From Serratia odorifera (lineage in GTDB: Bacteria > Pseudomonadota > Gammaproteobacteria > Enterobacterales > Enterobacteriaceae), in contig NZ_LR134117.1 in assembly GCF_900635445.1 (NCBI RefSeq), positions 2,976,001 to 3,040,000 of the forward strand: DNA of 64,000 nucleotides, in the 5' to 3' direction. The position numbers and the translations under genes are program-made. The notes under the pieces were generated by a model. That model was given only the letters and a program-made list of their open reading frames with translations. It was not told the DNA's origin and searched no databases. How positions within the stretch are numbered: the stretch's first letter is position 1; each line of letters opens with the position of its first letter. Below are positions 20,082-29,318 of the stretch, piece after piece.

Positions 20082-21044
20082 ATGACCTATGCCCTCGTAG
20101 GTGATGTTGGCGGTACCAATGCCCGCCTGGCGCTGTGCACTGTCGCGACGGGTGAAATTACCCAGGCGAAAACCTATTCCGGCCTGGAGTTCGACAGCCT
20201 CGAAGCGGTGATTCGCCAATATCTGGTCGAACACCAGGCCGAAGTACAGGATGCCTGCATCGCCATAGCCTGCCCGGTGACCGACGATTGGGTGGCGATG
20301 ACCAACCATAGCTGGGCGTTTTCCATCAAAGAGATGAAGGCCAATCTGGGGCTGAACCATCTGGAAGTGATCAACGATTTTACCGCAGTCTCCATGGCGA
20401 TCCCGATGCTGACCGCCGACGACGTGATGCAATTTGGCGGCGGTCAGGCGCAGCAGGACAAGCCGATTGCGGTGTACGGTGCCGGTACCGGGCTGGGCGT
20501 GGCGCACCTGGTACAGGTTGACCGCCGTTGGCTGAGCCTGCCGGGTGAGGGCGGCCATGTCGACTTTGCGCCCAACAGCGAAGAGGAAGACATCATTCTG
20601 GAGGTATTGCGTGCCGAAGTGGGCCATGTTTCTGCCGAACGGGTGCTGTCTGGACCGGGGCTGGTCAATTTGTACCGCGCGATCGTCAAGGCGGACGATC
20701 GTATGCCGGAAAATCTGGCGCCGAAGGACGTGACCGAGCGCGCGTTAGCCGACAGCTGCACGGATTGCCGCCGCGCGTTGTCGCTGTTTTGCGTGATCCT
20801 TGGGCGCTTTGGCGGCAACCTGGCATTGAGTCTTGGCACCTTTGGCGGCGTGTATATCGCCGGCGGTATCGTGCCGCGCTTTATGGAATTTTTCAAAGCG
20901 TCCGGCTTCCGTACGGCGTTTGAGGATAAGGGGCGCTTTAAGGACTATGTGCACGACATTCCGGTGTTTATGATCACCCACTCACAGCCGGGGTTGCTGG
21001 GTGCTGGCGCTCACCTGCGGCAAACGCTGGGGATGCGTCTGTAG
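20082..21044 (+). CDS. glk: Glucokinase
   Basis: Cytoplasmic ATP-dependent kinase that makes glucose 6-phosphate from internal glucose. 320 residues (E. coli 321) from the ATG at 20082, which follows GGAGAA; an earlier in-frame start is outside the family. Motifs: [15 protein letters not shown] (phosphate 1), VINDFTA (catalytic Asp), GTGLGVAHL, and [11 protein letters not shown]. Next to yfeO as in E. coli. Confidence 0.97.
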   Translation: MTYALVGDVGGTNARLALCTVATGEITQAKTYSGLEFDSLEAVIRQYLVEHQAEVQDACIAIACPVTDDWVAMTNHSWAFSIKEMKANLGLNHLEVINDFTAVSMAIPMLTADDVMQFGGGQAQQDKPIAVYGAGTGLGVAHLVQVDRRWLSLPGEGGHVDFAPNSEEEDIILEVLRAEVGHVSAERVLSGPGLVNLYRAIVKADDRMPENLAPKDVTERALADSCTDCRRALSLFCVILGRFGGNLALSLGTFGGVYIAGGIVPRFMEFFKASGFRTAFEDKGRFKDYVHDIPVFMITHSQPGLLGAGAHLRQTLGMRL

Positions 21045-21135
21045 TCACAGGGGCTGACAGGTTCCTCCTGGTGTTATCCTCTATCAGCAAACAGCCGGTC
21101 AGCATCACTGACCGGCTGTTTGCTGTTGATATGAA

Positions 21136-22365
21136 TCAGGCGTGTTCTGCTTTTGCCAGCTCCGGCGTTGCGGTGTCGTCGGTTGTTGCTGTTGCCGTCT
21201 GCGGTGCGCTGATAAACAGCGTAATCAGCAGCGATACCAGCGACAGTACGCCAATCACCATGAAGGTGGCATGGAAGCCGCCAAAGTATTTGGCGATAAA
21301 CGAACCGGCCAGCGCACCCAGACCAAAGCCCTGATAGATGATGCCGTAGTTTTTGCTGTGGTTTTTCAGACCGAAGAAGTCGCCGACAATCGCTGGGAAG
21401 ACGGTAATATTGCCGCCGAAACAGAAGGCAACCGCGCCGACGCACAGGAAGAACAGGGTGTGGCTCAGGGTAAAGAAGCTCAGTGCGACAATCGCCAGCA
21501 CGGTAACCAACATGGTGAAGCTGATAACGCGCATGCGGCCAACTTTATCCGACAGGGTGCCCAGAATGATGCGGCCTGCGGTGTTAAAGATAGCCACGGC
21601 GGAAACGGTGTTGGCGGCGGTAGCCAAATCCATCCCCGCCAATTGCACTCCCATGTCCTTGACGATGCCAATCAGATACAGGCCGCTCATGCAGGCAGAG
21701 AAGAAAATCGCGAACAGCAGGTAGGCTTCTTTGGTGGCCAGCATCTGGCGCACGCTGTAATCGTTACCCAGGCCGGCGGCGGTATTGGTCGATGTGCTGG
21801 CGGCGGGTTCTTTGAGCAACATTGAGCCGAACACGATCAGCGCCATGACGATCGCACCCCAGTAGAAGAAGGCGGCAGACACGCCAACGTCAGCGATCAA
21901 CGTGGCGTTGACGTATTTGAACAGCAGGCTGCCGCTGCCGAAAGCGCCGACTGAAATACCGGAAATCAACCCTTTGTTGGCCGGGAACCATTTGATCAGA
22001 TTCGACAGCGTGGAAATATAGGCAATACCGACCGCGAAACCCACCACGACCCCGGCCAGCAGATAAATCATGTCCAGCGAGCTGACGTGAGCGCTGGCAA
22101 TCAGACCCAGCCCTACCAGGATGCCGGACGCCAGCGTCAGGTTGCGAATGCCGAAGCGTTCCTGCAATTTACCGGCGAACAGAGTGGCAAACGCCAGAAA
22201 GAAACTGGTGATGGAGAAGGTGGTGGCGACATCGGCCAGGCCCCAGTGGAACTTATCGACCAGCGGCTGGTTGAATAAACTCCAGGTGTAGATGGTGCCA
22301 AGGCCCATTTGGCAAACGATGGTGCCAAAAACGATGAAGCTGCGATTTACCGGTTTGTTGGTCAT
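21136..22365 (-). CDS. YhjX-like MFS transporter (oxalate/formate antiporter family)
   Basis: Twelve-helix carrier, 409 residues from MTNKPVNRSF. Similar to E. coli YhjX (QMGLGTIYTWSLFNQPL, GKLQERFGIRNLTLASG, SNLIKWFPANKGLISG, ITVFPAIVGDFFGLKNHSKNYGIIY), though divergent enough to be a separate member. YhjX is the strongest known target of the pyruvate-sensing YpdA/YpdB system, and here the gene lies directly downstream of ypdB on the same strand, 318 bp apart. A YpdB-type direct repeat lies in that gap. A pyruvate-related substrate is inferred. Confidence 0.85.
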   Translation of the reverse strand: MTNKPVNRSFIVFGTIVCQMGLGTIYTWSLFNQPLVDKFHWGLADVATTFSITSFFLAFATLFAGKLQERFGIRNLTLASGILVGLGLIASAHVSSLDMIYLLAGVVVGFAVGIAYISTLSNLIKWFPANKGLISGISVGAFGSGSLLFKYVNATLIADVGVSAAFFYWGAIVMALIVFGSMLLKEPAASTSTNTAAGLGNDYSVRQMLATKEAYLLFAIFFSACMSGLYLIGIVKDMGVQLAGMDLATAANTVSAVAIFNTAGRIILGTLSDKVGRMRVISFTMLVTVLAIVALSFFTLSHTLFFLCVGAVAFCFGGNITVFPAIVGDFFGLKNHSKNYGIIYQGFGLGALAGSFIAKYFGGFHATFMVIGVLSLVSLLITLFISAPQTATATTDDTATPELAKAEHA

Positions 22366-22683
22366 GGCCGGTTTCTCCTGTGTGCGTTGCCCGTAAATTT
22401 GCGGGTATGCTGTGCTCCCGCGGAATGGGCTTAGTATAAGTCTGGCAATATCCCGGGTTGGCGGATTGGGAATGAGTTGCACCAGCAAAGGAATGAAATG
22501 CACCAGGAGATGCTTGAGTTGCCGATTTAGCGCCCAAAAGGGGGTGAAATGCCGCGTTTGTAATGTGATCTACATCAAACATCGCGACGATTTTTGTCGA
22601 CCAGCACGCTGGCGATAGGGGCTACAGGGGGGATTGGCCGCGGGGAGACCAGCGCAGCGTCGAGGCGGCTGCGCCGGCAAACA
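22366..22683 (-). promoter_or_regulatory. Leader and promoter region of the YhjX-like gene
   Basis: 318 bp between ypdB and the transporter. On the minus strand a TATACT -10 element (22432-22437) has no good -35, as expected for activator-dependent promoters, and the LytTR repeats lie just upstream of it. Confidence 0.5.
22472..22502 (-). promoter_or_regulatory. YpdB-type LytTR operator (direct repeat, 11-bp spacer)
   Basis: Minus strand: TGCATTTCAT, 11 bp, TGCAACTCAT. The E. coli YpdB motif, as I recall it, is GGCATTTCAT-N11-GGCATTTCAT. One half matches 9 of 10 bases, the other 7 of 10, with exact spacing. A third half-site (GGCATTTCAC) lies at 22544-22553. Its position relative to the TATACT box is right for activation. 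Confidence 0.65.
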
Positions 22684-23424
22684 TCAAAGACGCATCAGTT
22701 TGCGGAATTCCTTGACCTTGCTGCGGCTGACCGGAACTTCAAATTCCAGATCGCTCAGCCGCAAAATATAGGTGTTGTTAAACCACGGCACGATTTCGCG
22801 GATCTTCGACAGATTGACGCAATAGGAACGGTGGCAACGGAAGAAGTGCTCTTCCGGCAACCTGCTGTAAAATTCGGTAATGTTCATCGGCATCACGAAC
22901 TCTTCGCGGCGAGTGTAGACGCGCGTCACTTTCTCATCGGCGGCGGCGTAGTAAATCTCGTTAATATCGGTGACGATAATCCGCTCGTCTTTGATCAGAT
23001 TGATGCTGGAATTGCTGCGCCCGGCCGGCGCTGTCTGTTCCGGCGTCGTTACCGCCGCGGGGCGCTGATGCAAGGCTTCGAGTTTTTGCAGCATGGTAAT
23101 GATGCGCGCTTCGTGATAGGGCTTGAGAATATAGTCAAAGGCCTCGATCTCAAACGCTTCTACCGCGTGTTCCTTGTAGGCGGTGATGAAAATAATCGAG
23201 GGGCGGTGCGCGAATTTGCTGATGTTTTGCGCCAGCAGCACACCGTCGAGCGACGGAATGTTGATGTCGAGGAAAATGGCGTCCACCTGGTGATTCTGCA
23301 GGTATTTCAGCACGTCCAGCCCGTCCTCGAAGGTCGCTTCGATGCTGATGTTGCTGTGTTTCTTGATCAGATAATGCAGCTCTTCCTGTGCCAGAAACTC
23401 ATCTTCGACAATTATGGCTTTCAT
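22684..23424 (-). CDS. ypdB: LytTR response regulator YpdB (PyrR)
   Basis: 246-residue cytoplasmic regulator: receiver domain (about 1-120; acidic pair in VEDEF, phospho-Asp in FLDINIP near residue 53, Lys in YILKPY) and a C-terminal LytTR DNA-binding domain (from about 140; FFRCHRSYCVNLSKI, LPEEHFF). The ATG at 23424 overlaps the ypdA stop by one base, so the pair is coupled. E. coli YpdB activates yhjX in response to pyruvate; the probable target is the next gene downstream here. Confidence 0.93.
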   Translation of the reverse strand: MKAIIVEDEFLAQEELHYLIKKHSNISIEATFEDGLDVLKYLQNHQVDAIFLDINIPSLDGVLLAQNISKFAHRPSIIFITAYKEHAVEAFEIEAFDYILKPYHEARIITMLQKLEALHQRPAAVTTPEQTAPAGRSNSSINLIKDERIIVTDINEIYYAAADEKVTRVYTRREEFVMPMNITEFYSRLPEEHFFRCHRSYCVNLSKIREIVPWFNNTYILRLSDLEFEVPVSRSKVKEFRKLMRL

Positions 23425-25130
23425 CAATGTTCCCCGGCCGGTAATACGGCAGCGTCGTGATGCAGCTTGTTGCCGTTTTTAGTGATGACAAACGAAATTT
23501 CGGTGCCCGGCTCCAGACGCCGGATCTGCAAGCCTTCGCCATACAGCAGCGATACGCGATGATGTACGTTGAGCAGGCCGATATTATGGCCAGGCATTTC
23601 GTTGCGCGCCACGCGGTCGATGACCTCCTGACTGATGCCGTTACCGGTATCCTTTACCGAAATCCTGACTCGGTCAGCCAAATCTTTTACCGCAATCACC
23701 ACCACACCCTTGCCTTTGCAGGGCTGTATGCCGTGCACAATGGCATTTTCCACCAATGGCTGGATCAGCAGGCTGGGGATGCGCACCGCAATATCGTCGT
23801 CCACGTCATAAATCACCGTCAGCTTGCTGCCGAAACGCGCCTGCTCGATGGCGATATAATCCTGGATCTGGTGCAGTTCCTTGCGGATATCAATCAGTTC
23901 GTCGCTGAGCTCCAGATTGTAACGCAGATAGCGCGACAGGTTGATGATCAACTGACGCGCGATGTCCGGGTTGATGCGAATCGATGACGAAATGGCGTTC
24001 AGCGCGTTAAACAGAAAGTGCGGGTTGATCTTGCTTTGCAGTGCGCGCATTTCGGCTTTGTCGGCCATTTGGCGCAGCTGTTCAATGCGTGATACTTCCA
24101 TTTGGGTCGAGATAATCTGCGATAGCCCGACCGCCATCACCTTCAGCGTGTTGGTGATCTGGTGGGCGTGGCAGTAGTAGATTTTCAACGTGCCGCTGAC
24201 CTCGCCCTTTTCCCAGAGCGGGATCACCAACTGTGAATGTATCTGCGGCGTCGCCGGGTTCTCCAGGTTGTTTTTTATGATGATCTTGCCGTGGCGCAGG
24301 CTTTCACGCGTGACGCGGCTCAGGCTCTCACGGCCAACCGGATAATGTTCTTCGCCAATGCCAACGTAGGCCAGCACGCGTTGGGTATCGGTCATCGCCA
24401 CCGCATCAGCCTGAATATCGCGGCGGATGATTTCACAGATGGTGGTCAGCGATTCACTGTTGAAATTACGAAAGTACGGCAGCGTTTTACGGGCGATATC
24501 CAGCGCCAGCTTGGCCTGCCGCGCGGCGATCACCTCTTTTTCATCTTCGACGCTTTGCACCAGCAGCACGATCAGACCAATACAGACGGTGCCGAGGATC
24601 ATCGGCAGGGCGATTTTCGCCACGATATCCAGCCCGAGCTCGGTGGGTCTGGCCCACAGCACGATCAACAGCATGGTCAGACTTTCGCACAGCATGCCGC
24701 CGAGGATACCCACCCGCCAACGCTGTTGCTTGTTGATCTTCAAGTGAATGTACGCCGCGCAGATACCGGCGATGATGCTGGTGATCAGGCAGGGAACCGA
24801 GGTAATGCCGTCGATATCGATCAGATAGCGGTGGGTGCCGGCGATGATGCCGGTGACGATCCCCACCCAGGGGCCGAACAGGATGCCGCCCGCCATGATG
24901 GCGATAACGCGCACGTTGACCAGCGATCCTTCGACGTTAATACCGGAATAGGTGCTGAAAATGGCGAACAGCGAAAAGATGGCGGTGACCGCCGCCAGTT
25001 CCAGCGGCGTATGGTCCTCTTTTTGCAGCAATTGCCGGAACTGCCGGGTGCGGGTGAGGAAAAACAGGCAAATCAACATCAGCGCGGCGCGATCGAACAC
25101 CGCTAACAGCATTTCAAAAACTGAGTGCAC
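23424..25130 (-). CDS. ypdA: LytS-type sensor histidine kinase YpdA (PyrS)
   Basis: 568-residue inner-membrane kinase (E. coli 565). The N-terminal 5TMR-LYT membrane sensor (about 1-200) is followed by a GAF domain (about 220-350), the His-kinase box with the phospho-acceptor in [12 protein letters not shown], and an HATPase with [14 protein letters not shown] and DTGNGI. Starts with GTG, matching the E. coli N-terminus ([16 protein letters not shown]). Known E. coli counterpart senses external pyruvate. Confidence 0.93.
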   Translation of the reverse strand: MHSVFEMLLAVFDRAALMLICLFFLTRTRQFRQLLQKEDHTPLELAAVTAIFSLFAIFSTYSGINVEGSLVNVRVIAIMAGGILFGPWVGIVTGIIAGTHRYLIDIDGITSVPCLITSIIAGICAAYIHLKINKQQRWRVGILGGMLCESLTMLLIVLWARPTELGLDIVAKIALPMILGTVCIGLIVLLVQSVEDEKEVIAARQAKLALDIARKTLPYFRNFNSESLTTICEIIRRDIQADAVAMTDTQRVLAYVGIGEEHYPVGRESLSRVTRESLRHGKIIIKNNLENPATPQIHSQLVIPLWEKGEVSGTLKIYYCHAHQITNTLKVMAVGLSQIISTQMEVSRIEQLRQMADKAEMRALQSKINPHFLFNALNAISSSIRINPDIARQLIINLSRYLRYNLELSDELIDIRKELHQIQDYIAIEQARFGSKLTVIYDVDDDIAVRIPSLLIQPLVENAIVHGIQPCKGKGVVVIAVKDLADRVRISVKDTGNGISQEVIDRVARNEMPGHNIGLLNVHHRVSLLYGEGLQIRRLEPGTEISFVITKNGNKLHHDAAVLPAGEH

Positions 25131-25303
25131 AACGGGTACTCGCTGCGGCGAAAAGATGCGGCAAGTATATCACAGCGCGGGCGACGCCCAGAACCGCCAC
25201 GGCCTGTCAGGGCTGAAGCGGCACGTGCCGCAGCGGGTGGATACGCGGCCGGCCGCCAGAGGGGAAAACCGCGCGCCGGCTGGCAGTCAGCGCGCGGGTG
25301 CGG

Positions 25304-26548
25304 TTATTTGAAGCCCAGTTGCGCTCTGCCCAACGGCGTGAGCAATGCCTCGGTTGCCCGACCGACAAAGTCCACCTCGAAATCATCCGGGGCAAAGTCT
25401 GGAGGCGTGCGGCCCGCCAGAAAGCTTGGCAACTGGCGTTGCAGATAGGCGTCGTTTTTCTCGCAGCCTGGCGCGGCGGCGATGTACATCACGTTGCTAT
25501 CGAATTCACCGTTGTGCTGGTTTTCCACCGCATGGATCACGTCACAGTGCCAGAATACCGTATCACCGGGCTCTAAATCGGGAATAGGGGAAATCCCTTG
25601 CAGTAAAAGGGGATGCCATTTTTCGGCAATCGACAAGGCACGGCCCGGCGCGGCGTCGCACAGATCGTCGTCGGCGACGTCATCTTGCAGGGCGCGCAGC
25701 AAGATATAGGCCATGGCATTGGCGATCGGCACCAGATTCAGCGTGCCGGCATTGGTGCGCTGCGGTGTCAGCGCGGTCCAGCCCTGGAAGGTGCGGAACA
25801 TCGAACAGACCGCCGGCGAGGCGATTTCACGCACTGCGGTGCGGCCGTCGGCGGCAAACGGATCGTATTGTTGCCAATCGCCGGAAAAAACGTGGCGGTA
25901 AACGTAGCGGAAATTTTCATCCAGCCAGCGTTCGATAGTGCCGCTGTCGACGTGCGGCGACAGGCCGAGTGAGGACGAATTGGGTGGGCGGCGGCGCGTG
26001 CGATCGGCGTAGGTAACGACGCGCTGCGGATCAAAATGTTGTTTGCCGTTGCTTTCGGTTTCCCACAGGCTGTTGAGGAACACTTGCACCGCATGCATAC
26101 GTTGATCCTGACGTGCTTCGACCTGCGGCTTCGACCAGTAAATGCCGTAAATTTGCGGTTTACTGGCGGCCAGCTTGCCAAAGTAGTTGTCTTCGGCGGC
26201 GTTTTTCAGTCGTTCGACGAAGTTATTGTGCTCGAGATAGTCACCAATGTCGCGGTTCCACCCAGCGGCCTGCTCGCGGGGAAAAACGCCGCGAATAGCG
26301 CAGGCGCCGCGTTGCTTGATCAAGGCTATCTGCCGTTGGCTGACGCGCTGTTGCAGAATGTCTTCCGCGTCTAGCTGTGGTACCGGATTCTGCCCGGCGG
26401 CCAGTTCACTGCGGATCTGTTCCACCTGTTGGCGGATGTTATCCTCCAGCGTCAGGAAAACTTCGTGATAGTTGGGCAAAGCCTGACGCAATTGCTGTTT
26501 GACGTGTTTAATGGCGGTTGGAATATCGTCAATGACCAGTGTTGCCAT
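25304..26548 (-). CDS. DUF1479 protein, YbiU-like (putative Fe/2-oxoglutarate oxygenase fold)
   Basis: 414-residue cytoplasmic protein like E. coli YbiU (421). The cupin-type region carries [12 protein letters not shown] (an H-x-D pair) and, near the C-terminus, [16 protein letters not shown], which could supply the distal His, plus an Arg-rich tail segment. This supports a clavaminate-synthase-like iron/2-oxoglutarate dioxygenase fold, but no substrate is known. A GC-rich inverted repeat follows the stop near 25265-25305. Neighbours give no clear clue. Confidence 0.8.
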   Translation of the reverse strand: MATLVIDDIPTAIKHVKQQLRQALPNYHEVFLTLEDNIRQQVEQIRSELAAGQNPVPQLDAEDILQQRVSQRQIALIKQRGACAIRGVFPREQAAGWNRDIGDYLEHNNFVERLKNAAEDNYFGKLAASKPQIYGIYWSKPQVEARQDQRMHAVQVFLNSLWETESNGKQHFDPQRVVTYADRTRRRPPNSSSLGLSPHVDSGTIERWLDENFRYVYRHVFSGDWQQYDPFAADGRTAVREIASPAVCSMFRTFQGWTALTPQRTNAGTLNLVPIANAMAYILLRALQDDVADDDLCDAAPGRALSIAEKWHPLLLQGISPIPDLEPGDTVFWHCDVIHAVENQHNGEFDSNVMYIAAAPGCEKNDAYLQRQLPSFLAGRTPPDFAPDDFEVDFVGRATEALLTPLGRAQLGFK

Positions 26549-26716
26549 GATGTTCTCCTCATGTCGCCAGCGACGGCGACAGGTATTGTCGGATACCGGG
26601 GTAAAGGGTTATGGTTTTGTTGTTTTGACGTTAACGATTATCTAAATTTAATTGCGGAAAATAAAGGGTTGGCTTTCATTCGTAACTTCCTCTTTTTCGC
26701 ATTTCGGAGGTATAGC

Positions 26717-27259
26717 ATGAAACTGGAAACAGAACGGCTGACGCTGCACAGCCTGACTGAAGAGGACTGGCCGCTGTTCTTGCAGCTGTATCGTGATCCA
26801 CAGGTGATTCGTTATTTGGCCGATCCGCTGGATGAGGCGGAAATCCATGCGCGCTTTGCCGGCCGATTACCGGCCTGGAACAAACACAGCCAACACTGGC
26901 TGTGTCTGGTGATGCGAGAAAAGGCCAGCGGCGCTGCGCTGGGGCTGACCGGCTTTCGTGCCGAATGGTTGCCGTTTCAGCAGGCGGAGGTGGGCTTTGC
27001 CAGCCTGCCGGCGGGTCAGGGCAAAGGCTACGGTAAGGAATCGCTGCGCAAGCTGATGGACTTTGCGTTCAACGCCTGTGGCTTTCACAAACTCAACGCC
27101 ACGGTAACCGAAGGCAACATGGCGTCACGACGTCTGCTGGAAAGCTGTGGTTTTCAGCTTGAAGGCACGCTGCGTGATAATTTCCGTCTGGCAGGGCAAT
27201 GGTATAACGACTGGCAACTGGGCTTGCTGGCCAGCGAATACGCCGTTGCCAAAAAGTAA
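26717..27259 (+). CDS. GNAT N-acetyltransferase (RimJ/RimL-like)
   Basis: 180-residue acetyl-CoA-dependent acetyltransferase. Start ATG at 26717 follows GGAGG by 7 bp; the frame is open upstream but has no better start. It begins MKLETERLTLHSLTEEDW as RimJ/RimL-type enzymes do. The acetyl-CoA loop is about residues 97-104 (GQGKGYGK), followed by LNATVTEGNMASRRLLESCGF. Target could be a protein N-terminus or a small amine. Confidence 0.85.
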   Translation: MKLETERLTLHSLTEEDWPLFLQLYRDPQVIRYLADPLDEAEIHARFAGRLPAWNKHSQHWLCLVMREKASGAALGLTGFRAEWLPFQQAEVGFASLPAGQGKGYGKESLRKLMDFAFNACGFHKLNATVTEGNMASRRLLESCGFQLEGTLRDNFRLAGQWYNDWQLGLLASEYAVAKK

Positions 27260-27377
27260 AAAAAATTGCGCAAGGAGACTCGACAGCCTGTCGGCGCTGC
27301 GATATGTTCGTCGTCAGGCCAAAAATTGGCCAGCGTCGCTCGGACGGTCCGGGCGCTAACGTATCTTCGAGGATCCT

Positions 27378-28626
27378 ATGGCTGACAATAACAGTCCACG
27401 GCCGCTTTACGCGTATTGAACGTCTTCCCCCCCTATGTATTCAACATCACCGCCGAATTAAAGATGGCCGCACGCCGTCGCGGCGAGGATATTATCGATT
27501 TCAGCATGGGCAACCCCGATGGCCCGACGCCGCCGCACATCGTTGAGAAACTGTGTACCGTGGCGCAGCGTGACGATACCCATGGTTATTCAACGTCGCG
27601 CGGCATTCCGCGTCTGCGCCGTGCTATTTCACGCTGGTATGCCGAACGCTATCAGGTGGGAAATCGATCCGGAAGACGAAGCCATTGTTACCATTGGCTC
27701 GAAAGAGGGGCTGGCGCACCTGATGCTGGCGACGCTCGATCACGGCGATACCGTGCTGGTGCCGAACCCAAGCTATCCGATCCATATTTACGGTGCGGTG
27801 ATCGCCGGCGCGCAGGTGCGTTCGGTGCCGCTGGTTGGGAGGGCGGCGATTTCTTTGGCGAGCTGGAACGCGCGATCCGCGAAAACCATTCCACGGCCAA
27901 AAAATGATGATCCTCGGTTTCCCCTCCAACCCGACCGCGCAGTGCGTGGAGCTGGATTTCTTTGAGCGGGTGGTGGAACTGGCGAAGCAGTACAACGTGC
28001 TGGTTGATCCACGATCTGGCCTACGCCGACATCGTTTATGACGGTTGGGAAAGCGCCATCGATCATGCAGGTGCCCGGCGCCAAGGACATTGCGGTGGAG
28101 TTCTTTACCCTGTCGAAAAGTTACAACATGGCCGGTTGGCGTATCGGCTTTATGGTCGGCAACCCGGAATTGGTGAGCGCGCTGGCGCGTATCAAGAGTT
28201 ATCACGACTACGGCACCTTTACGCCACTGCAGGTGGCGGCGATTGCCGCGCTGGGAAGGCGATCAGCAATGCGTGCGCGATATTGCCGAACAATATCGTC
28301 AGCGTCGCAATGTACTGGTCAAAGGCCTGCACGAAGCGGGCTGGATGGTGGCTAACCCGAAAGCGTCCATGTACGTGTGGGCGAAAATCCCGCAGCCTTA
28401 TGCGCACCTCGGATCGCTGGAATTTGCCAAGCGCCTGCTGGCGGAGGCCAAAGTCTGCGTATCGCCGGGCATTGGTTTCGGCGACTACGGCGACGATCAC
28501 GTGCGGTTTGCCCTGATCGAAAATCAGGATCGGATCCGGCAGGCGGTGCGAGGCATCAAAGCGATGTTCCGTGCCGATGGGCTGATTGCGCCATCGGTCA
28601 AGGCGGCGAAAAGCGTAGTGAAATAA
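27378..28626 (+). pseudogene. alaC: Glutamate-pyruvate aminotransferase AlaC, broken by about nine indels
   Basis: PLP-dependent class I aminotransferase making alanine from pyruvate and glutamate. Every segment is present in order ([33 protein letters not shown] start, [52 protein letters not shown], the PLP-Lys in [26 protein letters not shown]) but scattered over all three frames. Insertions lie near 27402, 27430, 27659, 27838 (+2), 27897, 27903, 28006, 28048 and 28254. Removing ten bases leaves exactly 412 codons, the E. coli AlaC length. Adjacent ypdA matches E. coli gene order. Confidence 0.9.
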
Positions 28627-28650
28627 ACCGCCAGGCGGCGGTAAAACAAC

Positions 28651-28674
28651 AAAGGGGCGCATCAGCGCCCCTTT
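28651..28674 (+). terminator. alaC terminator
   Basis: AAAGGGGCGC-loop-GCGCCCCTTT 24 bp after the alaC stop. Confidence 0.75.
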
Positions 28675-28699
28675 GTCTATGTTCCCGGTACGGTTACCG

Positions 28700-28774
28700 T
28701 TAGGCAACCATCAGCATGAAAGTGCCGACCCATGCAACCAGCATGAATGATACACCCATCAGAAAATATTTCAC
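28700..28774 (-). CDS. ypdK: Small membrane protein YpdK
   Basis: 24-residue peptide (MKYFLMGVSFML, then VAWVGTFMLMVA) forming one hydrophobic helix. It matches the remembered E. coli YpdK (23 residues, MKYFFMGISFM...), and lies at the same place, next to alaC on the opposite strand. GTG start with an AGGGGAG ribosome site 6 bp upstream. Function unknown. Too short for routine gene callers. Confidence 0.8.
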   Translation of the reverse strand: MKYFLMGVSFMLVAWVGTFMLMVA

Positions 28775-29139
28775 AAATCACTCCCCTATGGAGTTCCTCG
28801 CAAGCCAACGATCCCGATTGTTGTGCTGAGTATTATAAGGAATGCCAATCAGCATCAGCGGGTTGTTTATCAATAACAACAACGGCTTGAATTAGCGGCA
28901 TCCCGGTCGTCGCGTTTCTCTTGCTGCAGACAGGGCAGCAACCACGACAGGATCGGCGCTAATGTACTCCCAATTCACGCTTGATTTCAATACTGTGTTT
29001 TTGATCACACTTTTTGCGCATTATTTAACCACTTCTTGCTGTTTTTAAACGCTTTTTATTTTTATCCGCTTTTTTCAACCACAGGCAATAAAGCCCGCAA
29101 TGCGGGCTTTGTCATGTTTGCAGATTGGGTGGGGAAGGC
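28775..29139. other. AT-rich gap without a recognised gene
   Basis: 365 bp holding the ypdK promoter side and a terminator (listed). The 28970-29080 part is very A+T rich. No coding frame with a ribosome site was seen. Confidence 0.5.
29090..29110. terminator. Bidirectional terminator
   Basis: AAAGCCCGCA/TGCGGGCTTT stem 29 bp downstream of the small minus-strand membrane protein. Confidence 0.7.
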
Positions 29140-29235
29140 TTAGGCGACGGCGTTGAGGCCGACCAGCAGCATGACCCAGAAGACAAGGCACGTCAGCAGA
29201 ATAACGCACCAGATATTACGGCGGCTCCACTCCAT
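29140..29235 (-). CDS. Small single-helix membrane protein, unknown
   Basis: 31-residue peptide: a basic amphipathic start (MEWSRRNIW) then a hydrophobic helix (CVILLTCLVFWVMLLVGL). ATG preceded by AAGG 5-8 bp upstream and followed by a terminator 29 bp after the stop, so it has the layout of a real gene. I do not recognise the family. Positive-inside rule predicts the N-terminus in the cytoplasm. Confidence 0.6.
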   Translation of the reverse strand: MEWSRRNIWCVILLTCLVFWVMLLVGLNAVA

Positions 29236-29318
29236 TTTGGCCTTAACTACCTTTATTGTTATTGGGTAGCGATTACATCGGCGTAAAACGGAGAATATTT
29301 AGCCCGCCGCGAGAATAT

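Noticed and set aside
22594..23460. Long plus-strand frame of 288 codons opposite ypdB
   Set aside because: Antisense shadow of the response regulator; no family resemblance or start signal.
24237..25106. Long plus-strand frame of 289 codons opposite ypdA
   Set aside because: Antisense shadow: composition is dominated by Asp, Gln, His and Arg, there is no ribosome site, and the opposite strand encodes a well-conserved kinase.
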